Under the pieces are notes generated by a model. That model saw only the letters and a program-made list of their open reading frames with translations. It had not been told where the DNA came from and made no database searches. A DNA stretch of 6,620 nt. Source: Conexibacter sp. GTDB taxonomy: Bacteria > Actinomycetota > Thermoleophilia > Solirubrobacterales > Solirubrobacteraceae. Position 1 is the stretch's first letter. Each line of letters opens with the position of its first letter. The stretch is taken from positions 1-6,620 of the forward strand of contig JAOPZG010000426.1 in assembly GCA_025964215.1 (NCBI GenBank), written 5' to 3'. Below are positions 5,927 through 6,620 of the stretch, in pieces. The position numbers and the translations under genes are program-made.

Positions 5927-6620
5927 GTGGTGACCCCACCCGTGCCCATGCCCATGGAGCCCAGAGACCCTATGCCCCCAGCCGCAGCAGCCGCCTCGAG
6001 CCAGCACACGCCGGCCGCCGATGTCCAGCGACGCCACAACGAGGGCCACGGCCGTCGTCTGACGGCGGCGTTCGAGGCGTTGGAGGCCTTCCCTGCGCTC
6101 GCTGAGTCCCGGAACCGCCTCCTGCGCGTCGTGCGCCAGGAGCGCGTCTCGACGAGCGAGGTGGTCGCCGCCGTCGAGTCCGACGTCGCGCTCGTGATCT
6201 CCGTGCTGCGCCTCGGCAACCAGGTCGAGGGCAAGACGCGCGGCAAGGTCGAGTCCGTCGTCCAGGCCGTCGAGCTGCTCTCGCCCGAGGCCGTCCAGGC
6301 GCTCGCCACGCGCGCCCGCACCTTCGACTTCTTCGAGCGCTCGTCCGTCTGGGACGCCGCGCCGGAGCGCTTCCGCCTGCACGGCGTCGCCACGCAGCGC
6401 GCCGCCGACCGCCTCGCCACCGAGGCTGGCTACGAGCACCGCGACCGCCTGATGGTCACCGCGCTGCTGCACGACATCGGCAAGCTCGTCCTGATGCACG
6501 CCTACCCGGGCTACCCCGCCCAGGTCCACCAGGGTGCCCGCACCCCGGAGGAGCGCATCCACCGCGAGCGCCGTGAGCTCGGCGTCGACCACGCGCTGGT
6601 CGGCGGCGTCCTCGCCCGCC
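5927..6620 (+). CDS. HDOD/HD-domain signalling protein (3' end beyond window)
   Basis: The first 231 residues are visible; the gene runs off the right edge. In-frame TAA at 5906-5908 limits the start, and GTG 5927 has the best ribosome-binding site. GTG 5930 and 5942 and ATG 5948, 5954 and 5972 are alternatives. Residues 1-40 are Pro/Ala-rich and look disordered. Residues about 45-130 form a helical HDOD-type N-terminal half (FPALAESRNRLL, SDVALVISVLRLGNQ, VVQAVELLSPEAVQALA). Then comes an HD domain with H152, H182-D183 in LLHDIGK, and H222 in ELGVDHALVGGVLAR. HDOD proteins act as output or scaffold modules in two-component and cyclic-di-GMP signalling and are often degenerate; here the HD metal residues are kept, so phosphohydrolase activity is possible. 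Relatives often continue into a GGDEF domain, which would lie outside the window. The sigma-28 box upstream suggests a role linked to motility; this is inference. Confidence 0.85.
   Translation, partial: MVTPPVPMPMEPRDPMPPAAAAASSQHTPAADVQRRHNEGHGRRLTAAFEALEAFPALAESRNRLLRVVRQERVSTSEVVAAVESDVALVISVLRLGNQVEGKTRGKVESVVQAVELLSPEAVQALATRARTFDFFERSSVWDAAPERFRLHGVATQRAADRLATEAGYEHRDRLMVTALLHDIGKLVLMHAYPGYPAQVHQGARTPEERIHRERRELGVDHALVGGVLAR

Overview
The window is a stretch of high-GC bacterial chromosome with strong third-position G/C bias. The gene set, the composition, the actinobacterial-style TAGNNT -10 boxes placed right against start codons, and the style of the secreted protein (Ig-like repeats followed by a basic C-terminal domain with a CxxxC pair) suggest an actinobacterium. 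The class Thermoleophilia (Solirubrobacterales, Conexibacter or Patulibacter relatives) is my best guess. That placement is inference, because no marker gene was compared. A flagellar-type sigma-28 promoter near the right end suggests a motile organism.

Layout. (1) Bases 1-1400 hold the 3' end of dnaE, the replicative DNA polymerase III alpha subunit. (2) Bases 1459-3186 encode a secreted protein of four Ig/cadherin-like repeats, read from a well-formed promoter that appears to give a leaderless GTG-start mRNA. (3) Bases 3187-3589 are about 400 bases without a convincing gene. They are rich in inverted repeats and include a 17-bp AT-rich palindrome and a strong 11-bp GC hairpin just behind a possible -10 box. 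(4) Bases 3590-4450 on the minus strand encode endonuclease IV (nfo). (5) Bases 4470-5801 encode glutamyl-tRNA synthetase (gltX), divergent from nfo with only 19 bp between the start codons. (6) From 5927 to the right edge runs the start of an HDOD/HD-domain protein. A sequence closely resembling a sigma-28 (FliA/WhiG) promoter precedes it.

How the genes relate. dnaE, nfo and gltX are housekeeping genes for replication, base-excision repair and translation. They do not form one operon: nfo faces away from gltX, and each transcription unit seems to have its own promoter. The Ig-repeat protein and the HDOD protein are the lineage-specific parts. I see no mobile element, CRISPR array, tRNA, rRNA or recognisable multi-gene defence or biosynthetic system. 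The points most worth following are the sigma-28 box before the HDOD gene, the shared nfo-gltX promoter zone, and the structured 3187-3589 intergenic region.
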